From Asparagopsis taxiformis (Eukaryota; Rhodophyta; Florideophyceae; Bonnemaisoniales; Bonnemaisoniaceae), in NCBI GenBank assembly GCA_030407315.1, contig JALQPE010001755.1, positions 1 to 64,000 of the forward strand: DNA of 64,000 nucleotides. Reading direction: 5' to 3'. Positions within the stretch are counted from its first letter, which is position 1, and every line of letters starts with the position of its first letter. Under the pieces are notes generated by a model that worked only from the letters and a program-made list of their open reading frames with translations, had not been told where the DNA came from and made no database searches. Shown here piece after piece: positions 42,083 through 52,169 of the stretch. Position numbers and translations under genes: made by a program.

Positions 42083-45000
42083 TTACGTTTCCAAGTTCGA
42101 TTCCGCGCTCCGCTCAAACGCTTTCACCACCGCTTCTACAACTCTCTCCACAAGAGCTTTTCTTCTCCCTGCAGCCTCGTTTCCCGCACCGTTGGTGGCA
42201 CCCTCTGAATTCTCAATTCCCGTAATGCTTCTCATCTCGCGAAGACCGCCCACAACGTCTGCAATCCCGTATTCACTGTTCTGTGCCAGACGCTGCAAGA
42301 ATTCCGCCGTCATGAGGACTTTGTTACCATCCTCATCGACAATCTCCAGCGCATTTCTGCAGTCCTCCAGCGTTAATCGGTAGAACACCGGAATAATGAT
42401 CACCCCTCTCTCACCTGCGCGTCTAAACCGCCTCAAGAAACACAGCAGCTCCTTCATGGTCCATGGGCGAGCCGCAAACTCCGGTGAAAGGATTACAACC
42501 GCGACCCGTGCCGTCTCCATTTCGCGATTCATTTTCTGCGGTGCATTCTGCCCGGGTTGCAGTTCCATCTTGTCGAGAAATACTTTCAGGCCTAGCGCGA
42601 CCAGTGCATGGTACAGTGGCTCGGCGATAAATTGCTTGTCCGGACCCGCATGGCTGATGAAAACATCACATGCTTTCTCGTTGCTTCCGTTACCGCGCGT
42701 CGTGATCCTTCGCGGATGCCGTCGTGCTGATCTTGCGCACGACAACTCTGGCAGCTCTGGTTCATCTCGCTTTGCGAATTGATTTTGATGGTAGATGAGG
42801 TCAATGTATTCTACACCTCCTGTGCTTCTTGAGATCCAGAGACGAGATGAGTTGGTGCAGTAATGGATGCAAGTCGGCTCATGCTCGGTAGACGCAATAG
42901 TGAACCTCTCTGTGCCGTCATCAAATTGCACGTCGCTGAAGAAACTTACGATCATATCCTTTTTGCAAAACAACCTTGGAACTGCAATTAAACTGTCACT
43001 GCCAGGAAGTGATGACTGTTTCGTGCTCTTTGACGATGTGGTGATCTCGCCGACTGTTGCAAGTTGCATCGGCTCTCCGGTTACCACTTGGCTTGCCTCA
43101 CTTTTCCTAGCGGCTGTGTAAACAAGATCCACTGGGTCAATGGCCATCATCATACTTCCATCTGAACTAAACCGCAGCGTCTGCATCCGTTCCAACATGG
43201 TTTGCGACACGAACGGGGTCCACGACTCAAACTCTGATGAGATGTCCAGCTCCGTACCACTCTTCATATCGATGATGCGGAATGCGAAATCATGGATTGA
43301 AGTAAAGGCAACGAGATGATCGTTTGACACTGCCATCCTGGCAACAAATTTATCATCACCGATTGGAAAGTTTGACACAACGCGATCATGGTTTCTAGAT
43401 ACATCGGTCATGTTTCGCACTTCAATGGTGTGCTGACTCGCGTTCCATGTGGCCATCGTCGCTTCGTCTTCGGAAATTGCCAAGCCTTTCACATCACTCA
43501 GAAACTTGGTGGTCTCGTCGCTGCGATCATTATCAATACTCATTGCTTCCGTGTCCCACACATGCACTTGATTTGAAAAGTCAGATATTACGAACAACTC
43601 CGAGCTCTCGCCTACGAGGCAAAGCGATTTCAGCTGTCCCATTGGCGCGTGATGGAATGTATGCATTAGAGAGGTGTCCTTTCCTCCATTCACTACATTC
43701 CAGACGCAGAGCGTACCATTGTCATCACCAGAATACATCTGCTGCCCATCACAGCTGAACGTGACGCATGTTACATCCCATTCGTGTCCTGCAGAGGACT
43801 GCCATACTTCACAGTATGTCGCTGTTTCCCGCAACTGAACTTTGCCGTCTTCCAGTGCAGATGCGAGGAGTGTCCCGTCACCACTCAGCTCTAAACAGTT
43901 CACACGAGCAAGGCGGCGACCTTGCACATTTCGAATTGGTTCGAATGTGTGTGTGTTCCAGAACCGAATCGTGCCATCCCAGGATCCAGAAAGTAGAATA
44001 CCTTCATTTTGCTTCACAACAAGTGATTTCACCCATCTGGTATGCCCGTCCACGAATTTGCTCGTTCCACTTGGGAGGTCCAGTATTACGAGCGGTCCCT
44101 CCTCAGTACCAAAGGCAATAACTTGTTGTAAGCAAAGGACCTCCATGCAACTGATGTTCTTATCTTGTTCTTCTGAATAAACATCAAACGAACTAATTCG
44201 CTTCTGGTCTTTCCATACCATCACAACACCCTTTCGACTGCTTGAATAGATCAATCCTGACTCTCTGTCCACATGCACCGCAACTATCCAGTCCCCATGT
44301 TTTTCATCGAACACGCATTCCGTTGATCCGTCATTTGTGTCTGCTGACCGCATCTCCCCATCTAGCCCTCCGACAATGAATTCATTCCTTTTCATTCCCA
44401 TTGCCATACATAGAACGGCATGGTCCATATACAAAACACGCTTCAATCCACTCCTCGCACTGCTAAGCACACCAGGTCCTGCACGGGCCCAAGGAACCCG
44501 CCCATACTTTTCAATGCTCCAGAGGAGTCTCTTCACAATAGGCGACTCACTTTTCAATGCAGTCAAGCGTCCTTCCAATTGAAACGTGCACTGCTCTGGG
44601 TTCTCGATACAGTATGGCGACATGGACAGTACCATTGTCTCGGCAATGGCGTCGAGATCGGGAGCAAAACTTTTTACCGACCACGACTCTTGCTCCAGGT
44701 TTTGACTCAACACCTTCAAGTCGGAGACGATCTTCTGAAACGGAACGCGATCTTGGTTGTCGTTCATCATTTGAATCCATCGGTAATTGGTAAGTAACTG
44801 CAATGCATCGGTTTCACGCCCGGCACCAACCATGTGTCGTACCACATTGTCAGCAAAATAGTTGTCTTGCGGGATTCGACCCCACCATTCCGCTGCGGAA
44901 TATGCTTGTTCATTAGCTGTGCTTGTAGAATCTGAAATGGTGGTAGAATGACAGTATCCATCCAGCAACGTTTCATGCCACATTCCTATTCCCTCCTCGC

Positions 45001-46228
45001 ATCGAGCCATGGCCACACTGAGGTCATGCACAAGATCATGCAACTTTATTCCGACAATGCTCTCCTTCTTGACAATCTCTCGTACTAGTATTACAATACT
45101 GTTCTTCGACAGAGCCAGAACAGCATCAACTGCAACCTCATAAGACACACCCCATAACTTTTCAATGGCACAGAACGGAAGGCACGTCTGCTTCTGCATT
45201 ATACACAGAGAGCGGAACATTTTGTTGACGCTGATTGCTGCAATATTCCAATTGTCATTCAGTAGCTGCAGGCTACATTGCAAGGACGCAAGCAGGCCAT
45301 CATGTCCGCCACAGCCGTCATGCGCTAGGCGAAGTACATTGGAATTGAGAATCTGCCAGTACTGCACCAACACATTCTGATTTTGCAACGCTACGGACGC
45401 GTTCTTCATACCCAAAATCGACGAACCTGCAACACTGAGTGCCAATGGCAATCCAGCACACGTCTGCAGGATGGAGTTCAACGCTTCGTGATTCTCAATG
45501 GACAGCGACGACAGCTCAGAAACGTCGACTTGGGCGTAACAGCACAGAATACGTCGCGCTGTCGCTGTATCAGCTTGCACGGGGTTGGCGTCGATACAAA
45601 CATCGTGCATTGGAGCACGACAAATACCCCAGTTTCTCGTCGATGTCAACAATTTCAATGATGAATCGTTCATGCGGTTCAGTGTTTTGCACAGCGAGTC
45701 CACCAAGTCAAAGACGGTCCGGTTCACATCCCAAACGTCATCCAAAATAAGCAGGAAGCGTCTAGCGGCGAGACGTCGAGTCAGCTTGTTGATCATCGTG
45801 TCGCGAGTGTGGTCGCTTGTTGACAATCGAATGAATTCTGGGAGAAAATCAGGAAACGCATCTGTGACAAGCACTTGAAGCTTTTCTACGAAGGCGTTGG
45901 TCGTGACGTCATGGCCTAGCTCGAGAAACCAAATGCCGTCGGGGAATTTTTGCCAGATGTGTGGATGTGTGCCGAGGGCGCGTAGAATTGTGGTCTTACC
46001 AGCACCGCCCATAGCGACTAGAGAAATGGATTTACCATCTGCATCGTTTGAGGTGAGCGCTGATAATGCTCTGCTTTCTGGTGTATTTGGATTGGAGAAG
46101 TCGAGAACCTGTCGAGCATTATCTGGGACGTAGTACACTGGAGGTTGTTGAAGCGTTCGTTGCGGGGTGGGCAGGCTGTGTTCGTTGGGATCTTGAGTAC
46201 ATGGCTTGTTGGAAAGACAGTTTCCCAT
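42083..46228 (-). CDS. NLR-B: acylation signal, NB-ARC, WD40, C-terminal TIR
   Basis: A 1381-aa single-exon paralogue of NLR-A on the opposite strand. The N-terminus MGNCLSNK fits the N-myristoylation rule (Gly2, Ser6), and Cys4 is placed for palmitoylation, so the protein is predicted to attach to a membrane. The signature VPDNARQVLDF (34-44) precedes the P-loop AMGGAGKTT (72-80). Walker B is RFLLILDDVWD (157-167), followed by STRNW, GLPLALSVAG and LHDLVHDLS. WD40 repeats are clear (LLSGSWDGTIRFWN, YSGDDNGTLCVWN). The TIR domain begins near 1189 (ACDVFISHAGPD) with W-x3-E at Glu1260. The family tail ITGIENSEGATNG and a basic helix end the protein. No frameshift or stop was seen. A TATA box lies about 80 bp upstream. 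Confidence 0.93.
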   Translation of the reverse strand: MGNCLSNKPCTQDPNEHSLPTPQRTLQQPPVYYVPDNARQVLDFSNPNTPESRALSALTSNDADGKSISLVAMGGAGKTTILRALGTHPHIWQKFPDGIWFLELGHDVTTNAFVEKLQVLVTDAFPDFLPEFIRLSTSDHTRDTMINKLTRRLAARRFLLILDDVWDVNRTVFDLVDSLCKTLNRMNDSSLKLLTSTRNWGICRAPMHDVCIDANPVQADTATARRILCCYAQVDVSELSSLSIENHEALNSILQTCAGLPLALSVAGSSILGMKNASVALQNQNVLVQYWQILNSNVLRLAHDGCGGHDGLLASLQCSLQLLNDNWNIAAISVNKMFRSLCIMQKQTCLPFCAIEKLWGVSYEVAVDAVLALSKNSIVILVREIVKKESIVGIKLHDLVHDLSVAMARCEEGIGMWHETLLDGYCHSTTISDSTSTANEQAYSAAEWWGRIPQDNYFADNVVRHMVGAGRETDALQLLTNYRWIQMMNDNQDRVPFQKIVSDLKVLSQNLEQESWSVKSFAPDLDAIAETMVLSMSPYCIENPEQCTFQLEGRLTALKSESPIVKRLLWSIEKYGRVPWARAGPGVLSSARSGLKRVLYMDHAVLCMAMGMKRNEFIVGGLDGEMRSADTNDGSTECVFDEKHGDWIVAVHVDRESGLIYSSSRKGVVMVWKDQKRISSFDVYSEEQDKNISCMEVLCLQQVIAFGTEEGPLVILDLPSGTSKFVDGHTRWVKSLVVKQNEGILLSGSWDGTIRFWNTHTFEPIRNVQGRRLARVNCLELSGDGTLLASALEDGKVQLRETATYCEVWQSSAGHEWDVTCVTFSCDGQQMYSGDDNGTLCVWNVVNGGKDTSLMHTFHHAPMGQLKSLCLVGESSELFVISDFSNQVHVWDTEAMSIDNDRSDETTKFLSDVKGLAISEDEATMATWNASQHTIEVRNMTDVSRNHDRVVSNFPIGDDKFVARMAVSNDHLVAFTSIHDFAFRIIDMKSGTELDISSEFESWTPFVSQTMLERMQTLRFSSDGSMMMAIDPVDLVYTAARKSEASQVVTGEPMQLATVGEITTSSKSTKQSSLPGSDSLIAVPRLFCKKDMIVSFFSDVQFDDGTERFTIASTEHEPTCIHYCTNSSRLWISRSTGGVEYIDLIYHQNQFAKRDEPELPELSCARSARRHPRRITTRGNGSNEKACDVFISHAGPDKQFIAEPLYHALVALGLKVFLDKMELQPGQNAPQKMNREMETARVAVVILSPEFAARPWTMKELLCFLRRFRRAGERGVIIIPVFYRLTLEDCRNALEIVDEDGNKVLMTAEFLQRLAQNSEYGIADVVGGLREMRSITGIENSEGATNGAGNEAAGRRKALVERVVEAVVKAFERSAESNLET

Positions 46229-46304
46229 GATTGTGAGACGGATTGTAGTGTTTTGAAGCTAAGCAGGAGGTGAAAGGACTCTGTGATGGATCCTTGAGAT
46301 CAAA

Positions 46305-46311
46305 ATTTATA
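46305..46311 (-). promoter_or_regulatory. TATA box of NLR-B
   Basis: TATAAAT on the minus strand in an A/T-rich stretch, about 77-83 bp upstream of the NLR-B ATG. Confidence 0.55.
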
Positions 46312-46690
46312 ATTTGAATTGAGGATTTTTGGCTTAGGCTAACGCGCAGTGTCACCAAAATTCAGATTCATCAGGAAAAATGTTCGCAAGTCGTGCGGTT
46401 GAGAAGGCGAACGCAGGCGGAGATGCGAACCGAGTTTCTGCATTGATGGAGGCTGAACTGTGGCGTGCAGCCACGGGAAGTGCCCGGGATTTCTTCAACG
46501 GTTTTGTCGATGCAGAAGGCCGACATGTAGATGCGGGCTAGGAAGACAAAAACGCAGATGGAAAGGTTAATGTTGCCAAGAGTCCAGGACTTGTTCGGAA
46601 CGTGCGTTTCCATATTTTCGAAGGATAATTTATGATTATGTGTTGCCGCCAGGCCCCGTCGATAACCGCATCATCCAGAACAACTCGCCC

Positions 46691-49600
46691 TCAAAAACGC
46701 GTCATCGCTTCTTCGATTGCTCCAGCAATCTCCTCTACAAACTCCTTCTGCCTCCTCTTCTCTTCAGCACTCGATCCATTCGTCACTCCACCCTTATTCT
46801 CTATTCCAGTCATACTTCGTAGCCACTGCAGAGCCTTCAATACATCCCCCACTCCATATTCTTCCTCCGCCATCCGCTCCAGAAACCATTCCGCTACAAA
46901 CACGTTCTCTCCGCTTTCATTTCTGAGTCCGAAAAGGGACTTCTGATCTCGACAATCATTCAATGTCAATCGATAGAACACAGGAATGATCACCACTCCA
47001 TGTTCGCCACCCACACGGTATCGCTCAAGGAAGCACATCAGTTCCTTCAGTGTCCAGTTACGCGCTGCAAATTCCGGCGATAGTATCACAACCGCAATCT
47101 TCGCAGTTCGCATCGCTTCGAACATCTTTTCAGGTGCGTTCTGTCCCGGCTTGAGTTCCGCTATGTCTAGAAATACCTTGAAACCCAGTGCCACGAGTAG
47201 GTCGTACAACGGCTTGGCGATGGTGTATTTATCCGGGCCTGCATGACTGATGAATACGTCGTACACCTCTTCTGCTTCAGTATCTCTACCCGTATCGTCA
47301 ATTTTGTGCTGTGATGGTGACCCGTCTGGTTGTGAGAGAACAGGAAGAGATGGTTCGTCGCGCGCTGCCAATTCAGTGCTGTCAGTGATGAGATCAACAT
47401 AATCCAGACCCCCAAAATCTCTTGAAGCCCACAAGCGAGACGTGTTGGCACAATAGTGGCTGCGTATGATATTGTGCTCCAGCGTGGCTATGGTGAACGA
47501 TTCCCCGTTGTGCTCATATATCACATCCCTGTCGTAAATTGACATTGACTGTTTGGAAAATAGACGTGGACTCGCAGTATTGCTCAGCGCCTCACCGTCA
47601 CTGTCCAACAATGGCTCATTTAGCAGCTCTCCAGATAGCACATTCCAGGACATTGATTTCCACTTGGGCTTCCAGTTCATCCCATCCCACTGGACTCTTA
47701 TGACAGCAGAGACGATATTGTTATCTGAATTGAGACACAACGATTCGAGGTATTTTGCGTGCTTGGTAGTTGGGATAGCCGAGTCATCTAAACTTGATAC
47801 AGCTGATGGTGTATTTCGTTGGTCAGGTGTTGCCGACTCTGCCCAATCTTTCAGACTTGTGAGTGTGTACATCACAGCTCCGTTGTGTGCGTTGACTATT
47901 AACAAAACACACTCAAAGCAGGCAGAATAGATGACGATATGTTGATCGTTTGATACAGCCAACCTGAGTGAAGAGGCTGGGTCAGGAATTGTGAACTCAG
48001 AAACCATGCGGTCTGTACGTTGCAACACGTCAAACACGTTGCGAATTTGAATGCGTTGCGAACCATTCCGAATCACTATAGTAGCTCCATCGGTGGAAAC
48101 TCCAAAGTCCTCTGCAGCCGGTAGAAACAATCCGACTTCATTACTATCAGAAGCAACTTCTCGTGCGTCCCAAACGTAAATATGATTATCAGTCCTCGCA
48201 AAAAGTTCCCAGTTATCTCCAATGCGAAGCGATACAACCGAATCCATCGTCGAATGGCGCAAAGTGTGCAGAAATGTCACTTCGCGCCCACCATCGCTCA
48301 CGCGCCATACACATATCTTACAAAAATTCGCAGAATACAACAGCCGCTCATCTCTGCTGAACTGGACAGACCGCACGAACAAGTCGCTCTCTTCAGACAT
48401 CCAAACTTGCTCGCCAACGGACAGATCCCATAATCGAACAGTGCCATCATTCGACCCAAACGCTAGCAGGTTGCCGTCATTGCTTAACGTTACACATAGT
48501 ACTCGACTTGGGTGGTTGAACAAAACCCCATTATCTTCAAATGTTTTTGTGTCCCAAACAACAATATTCCCATTATATGCAGACACTAAAACATCTGCCT
48601 TGTGAACAACTGCTAGCGGACCCAAATCATCGGTATGCAGATCGATGATTTGCATTGTACTCCCGCTCTCTAAGTCCATCACCAATAGTTGTCCTTCAGT
48701 TGTAAACAGAACTACTTTCTGTAGCGCTTCCAATACTTGCATACAGATGACCAACTCATCTTCGTTAATGCCCTCAGCCTGCAGACATCGCATCTTTTCG
48801 TACCTGTTCCACAAGATTACACTTCCCATATGAGTACACGAATATATCAGTCCAGAAGATCGGTCAGCGAACACATCTACTACAACATCTTCTTCGTCAT
48901 GACCAATTAACGACATCATTTTAGATCCATCCCGGCCATTCAACACACATATCTGTCCCCCATACCCTCCTATTATCACTTCATCAGCTCTCATACCAAA
49001 CGACATGCATTCTGGGCTAAATTCCGGTTCTAACACCCGTTTCAACGGGCTTTTTCCACTCGTCAATACCCCACTTCCCGCGCGAGCCCAAGGACGCCGC
49101 CCATGAACCTCTATACCCCACACTATCCGCTCAACCACGCCACTCCCACTTTGCACTCCACATAGTCGCCCATATAATTGGAACGTACATTCGTCCCGGT
49201 TCCTTATGCATTTCAGAGTAAAACAGAGTTCCATTGTTCTGACGATAACACTAATGTCATAAACCAATCTTCGGCCCGTTTCCGTTCTTTCATACTTCTC
49301 CAGATGCATAACTAATAGTTGCAACTCACCAATCACTTTCTGGAACGGTGGTCGTTCCTGGTCCTCGTTCATCCGCTCCACCCAGCGATAGTCCGTCAGC
49401 AGTTGCAGTGCCTCGGGAATGCGCCCAGCACTGAGCATGTGTCGCACTAAATTGTCGCTCATGTACTTGTCATATATAGCGAGGTCCCACCATCCGTTTA
49501 CGGAATTCCTATCGCTGTGTCCACCATCACTAGGCGTATTCGCAGATAGACCGTATGCATCCAAAAGCTTTCTATGCCATACTACCGATCCTCCATCACT

Positions 49601-50971
49601 CTCAGTCATATCCACACTGATGTCATGCACAAGGTCGTGCATCTGCATCCCAGACACTTCACCGTTCGTCCAAACCAGTGATACAAGACTGTTTCGTGCA
49701 AACATCATCACACCCTCTTGTGCAACTGCTAACGTCACTCCCCAAAGCTTTGCAATCACACTCAATGGAAGACACATTTGCTTCTGCAATACGCAAAACG
49801 ACTGAAACATGTCCCTCACTTGCACCGTTTCCCCCTTCCACTTCTTCTCCAGCGAATCAAGACTCGACTCCAACGCTACTGATAGCCCTTTGTGTCTTTC
49901 TCCAATTTCCGCATTCGACAACTGATTAGCATGGCTCTGTAGACGCTCCCAGTATTGAACAAATGCATTTTGCTTGGACACATCTACAGATGGAGCCATC
50001 AGCTGCTTTACGGCAGACCCTGCAACACTTAGTGCTAACGGCAGTCCTCCACACGTTTCCAGAATGCGGTTCATCGCATACCGGTTCTCCACTGTCAGCG
50101 ACAAGACTTCACAGACATCAATGCAAGCATAACAACAAAATATGCTAACGCTCCTCTCTGCCTCAAAGTCTGATGGGTCAACTGCAATGCAAATTTCATG
50201 CGCCGGAGCATCTCCAACATCTTCACTCCTTGTGGACGTCAAAATCTTCAATGACACACTGTCGTTCCATTGCACTGCAGTGTACACAGCGTATACCAAT
50301 TTATATACACTTGGGTTCACGTCCCAAACGTCGTCGAACAGAAGCAGGAAACGTTTGGCAGTCAATAGACTCATTAATTGGGTCATCATGGTGTGGTGCG
50401 TATCCTCGTCTGCAGCTAGTTCTTTAAAGTCTTCGAGAAAATCTGGGAACGCATATTTAACGAGGGTCTGCAGTTGGCGGATGAAGGAGGAGAGTTTGAC
50501 ATCATAACCCAGCTCAAAGAACCAGATACCGTCAGTGAATTTGGACATGACATCACTGTCTCTGCCAAGGGCGCGAAGTATGGTTGTCTTTCCTGTACCG
50601 CCCATACCTACGAGGGCAACGGCGTTCTTGCTGGGATCATTGGACAGAAGGGCTCGCTTCGCGATGCTCTCTGGAGTGGTAGATGAGGATGATAGGTCTA
50701 GAATTTGGCGAAGATTGGGAGGGACGTTGAAGGCCTTAGGGTTGGGGACGTGCACGTGAGGAATGGGGCTTGCAGGTGGCGCAGATGGGTGCGGTGGAGG
50801 GGGTGTTGATTCAAGGAGAGAGGTCGAGGGAGTGGAGAGGATCGGCAATACTTGCGATTCGACGGCAGCATGAGATAGTGGCTGGATAACATCGTCGGAA
50901 GAAGGTAGTTGTGGAGATGGTGGAGTGGGATTCGGGTCAGGGTGCACTGGTTGCGCGAAGATGGTGCCCAT
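46691..50971 (-). CDS. NLR-C: NB-ARC, WD40, C-terminal TIR protein
   Basis: A 1426-aa single-exon paralogue, tandem and same strand as NLR-B with a 462-bp gap. The N-terminal 75 residues are Pro/Ser-rich and unlike the paralogues; the start MGTIFA is a weaker myristoylation candidate. The signature VPPNLRQILDL (83-93) precedes the P-loop GMGGTGKTT (122-130). Walker B is RFLLLFDDVWD (207-217), then STRSED, GLPLALSVAG and MHDLVHDIS, closest of the three to the classic MHD. WD40 repeats follow (FGSNDGTVRLWDL and others). The TIR starts with EEVYDVFISHAGPD and keeps W-x3-E at Glu1310. The tail MTGIENKGGVTNG is conserved. The three proteins align along their full length, so they arose by duplication. 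Confidence 0.93.
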   Translation of the reverse strand: MGTIFAQPVHPDPNPTPPSPQLPSSDDVIQPLSHAAVESQVLPILSTPSTSLLESTPPPPHPSAPPASPIPHVHVPNPKAFNVPPNLRQILDLSSSSTTPESIAKRALLSNDPSKNAVALVGMGGTGKTTILRALGRDSDVMSKFTDGIWFFELGYDVKLSSFIRQLQTLVKYAFPDFLEDFKELAADEDTHHTMMTQLMSLLTAKRFLLLFDDVWDVNPSVYKLVYAVYTAVQWNDSVSLKILTSTRSEDVGDAPAHEICIAVDPSDFEAERSVSIFCCYACIDVCEVLSLTVENRYAMNRILETCGGLPLALSVAGSAVKQLMAPSVDVSKQNAFVQYWERLQSHANQLSNAEIGERHKGLSVALESSLDSLEKKWKGETVQVRDMFQSFCVLQKQMCLPLSVIAKLWGVTLAVAQEGVMMFARNSLVSLVWTNGEVSGMQMHDLVHDISVDMTESDGGSVVWHRKLLDAYGLSANTPSDGGHSDRNSVNGWWDLAIYDKYMSDNLVRHMLSAGRIPEALQLLTDYRWVERMNEDQERPPFQKVIGELQLLVMHLEKYERTETGRRLVYDISVIVRTMELCFTLKCIRNRDECTFQLYGRLCGVQSGSGVVERIVWGIEVHGRRPWARAGSGVLTSGKSPLKRVLEPEFSPECMSFGMRADEVIIGGYGGQICVLNGRDGSKMMSLIGHDEEDVVVDVFADRSSGLIYSCTHMGSVILWNRYEKMRCLQAEGINEDELVICMQVLEALQKVVLFTTEGQLLVMDLESGSTMQIIDLHTDDLGPLAVVHKADVLVSAYNGNIVVWDTKTFEDNGVLFNHPSRVLCVTLSNDGNLLAFGSNDGTVRLWDLSVGEQVWMSEESDLFVRSVQFSRDERLLYSANFCKICVWRVSDGGREVTFLHTLRHSTMDSVVSLRIGDNWELFARTDNHIYVWDAREVASDSNEVGLFLPAAEDFGVSTDGATIVIRNGSQRIQIRNVFDVLQRTDRMVSEFTIPDPASSLRLAVSNDQHIVIYSACFECVLLIVNAHNGAVMYTLTSLKDWAESATPDQRNTPSAVSSLDDSAIPTTKHAKYLESLCLNSDNNIVSAVIRVQWDGMNWKPKWKSMSWNVLSGELLNEPLLDSDGEALSNTASPRLFSKQSMSIYDRDVIYEHNGESFTIATLEHNIIRSHYCANTSRLWASRDFGGLDYVDLITDSTELAARDEPSLPVLSQPDGSPSQHKIDDTGRDTEAEEVYDVFISHAGPDKYTIAKPLYDLLVALGFKVFLDIAELKPGQNAPEKMFEAMRTAKIAVVILSPEFAARNWTLKELMCFLERYRVGGEHGVVIIPVFYRLTLNDCRDQKSLFGLRNESGENVFVAEWFLERMAEEEYGVGDVLKALQWLRSMTGIENKGGVTNGSSAEEKRRQKEFVEEIAGAIEEAMTRF

Positions 50972-51299
50972 AGTATTTCGTCGGGGCAGGCGGTGGGATA
51001 GTGGATGTGTTGGTGAGGTTTACAAAGGGAGAGAGGAATTTCAGTCGCACAAGTGATGGACGAGCGAGGGGGAATAGAGGGCGTGACAACGAGACCTTCA
51101 CCGTTGCAAAGATAAAAGGGTTGGAGTTCGATCGGGGTGGAGATATTATTAAAACGAATTGGTGGTGGAAGTGGAAGTTTGAAACAAGATAGGCAATATA
51201 TCCATGAGGAATTTTCACGAGTGAATTGGCATGATGAGACTCGATATGCTGGACTAGCCGAACTACCAACGCCGCGGTCTCGGAAATGACCAAGTCCTG

Positions 51300-52150
51300 G
51301 GCTGCCCAACTATATGGATCTTCATGACGGGCCCCATTCTATGTTCGTTCTTGAACGAAATGTTTCGCATTCATAATTGCTTCACGCTCAATCCTTCCCT
51401 TTTGGTCGATCACGGTCACCACAGTTGTTCCGTGTGAACACTCAATCGGGGTTGGTCATTCCAACGCGCAGATAGTACTCTCGTCCTTGTAAAGCTCTCC
51501 ATACTTACCGTCATGATTCCAATTTCACAGGTTGTTCCACTCCGATGGTTTGCTTCATCTATCTATTTTCGAATACATGAGCTTCGATGCCTCGAAACTC
51601 TACCAAGTCGAAAGGCACTTTCTTCGATTACTTCACCATGATACAATACACATTCCAACCATACAGAACGTCCAGTTACTAGCCAAGAGGAGAGAAGAGA
51701 TTAGCAACTTGAACGACCGTTAAATTTGCTGTGCCAACATTCCATCTGGTCCAACGGGACGATTCGCGAACTGGTGGCGTCGGCAGAACAGAACATCAAT
51801 GTGCGCTTTCAGCTCACCCGAAAATCGATGTGAATGCAGTCATGCGAGTGATCGGGCAGTTTCGATGCTTCAAGAGAGAATGGCTGTCATGCTTTGGAAA
51901 CTGTACTGAGAATCTTGGTGCGGCAGTGAAACGACGTAGATGTTTCGCAGTAGGCGCGTAAACCAGATAGAGCTGATCTGGAAATTGTGCGATGGTCGCT
52001 GATGTTCTGGAAGCGGCGTTTTGAAAGAATATTCCGCCAAAAATTGCGGCTCTCGAATATCTGCCAAGCTTACTGCAAAAGATTTCAAATACCCAAAGCA
52101 CGAACTATTTCAACCCCTCCTCTACTCTGAGCCCGAGTCTGACTCGCTTT
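51300..52150. other. Intergenic, no gene recognised
   Basis: Region upstream of NLR-C. Only short ORFs; none matches NLR sequence or any other family I recognise. Confidence 0.35.
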
Positions 52151-52169
52151 GCAAATAACCAAGTCGTTC

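Noticed and set aside
33828..50971. Bacterial contamination or antiphage TIR/STAND system
   Set aside because: Flanking spliced genes, TATA boxes, eukaryotic UTP25 and TFIIS, and related NLR debris at 3.7 kb and 52-53 kb place the genes in the host genome.
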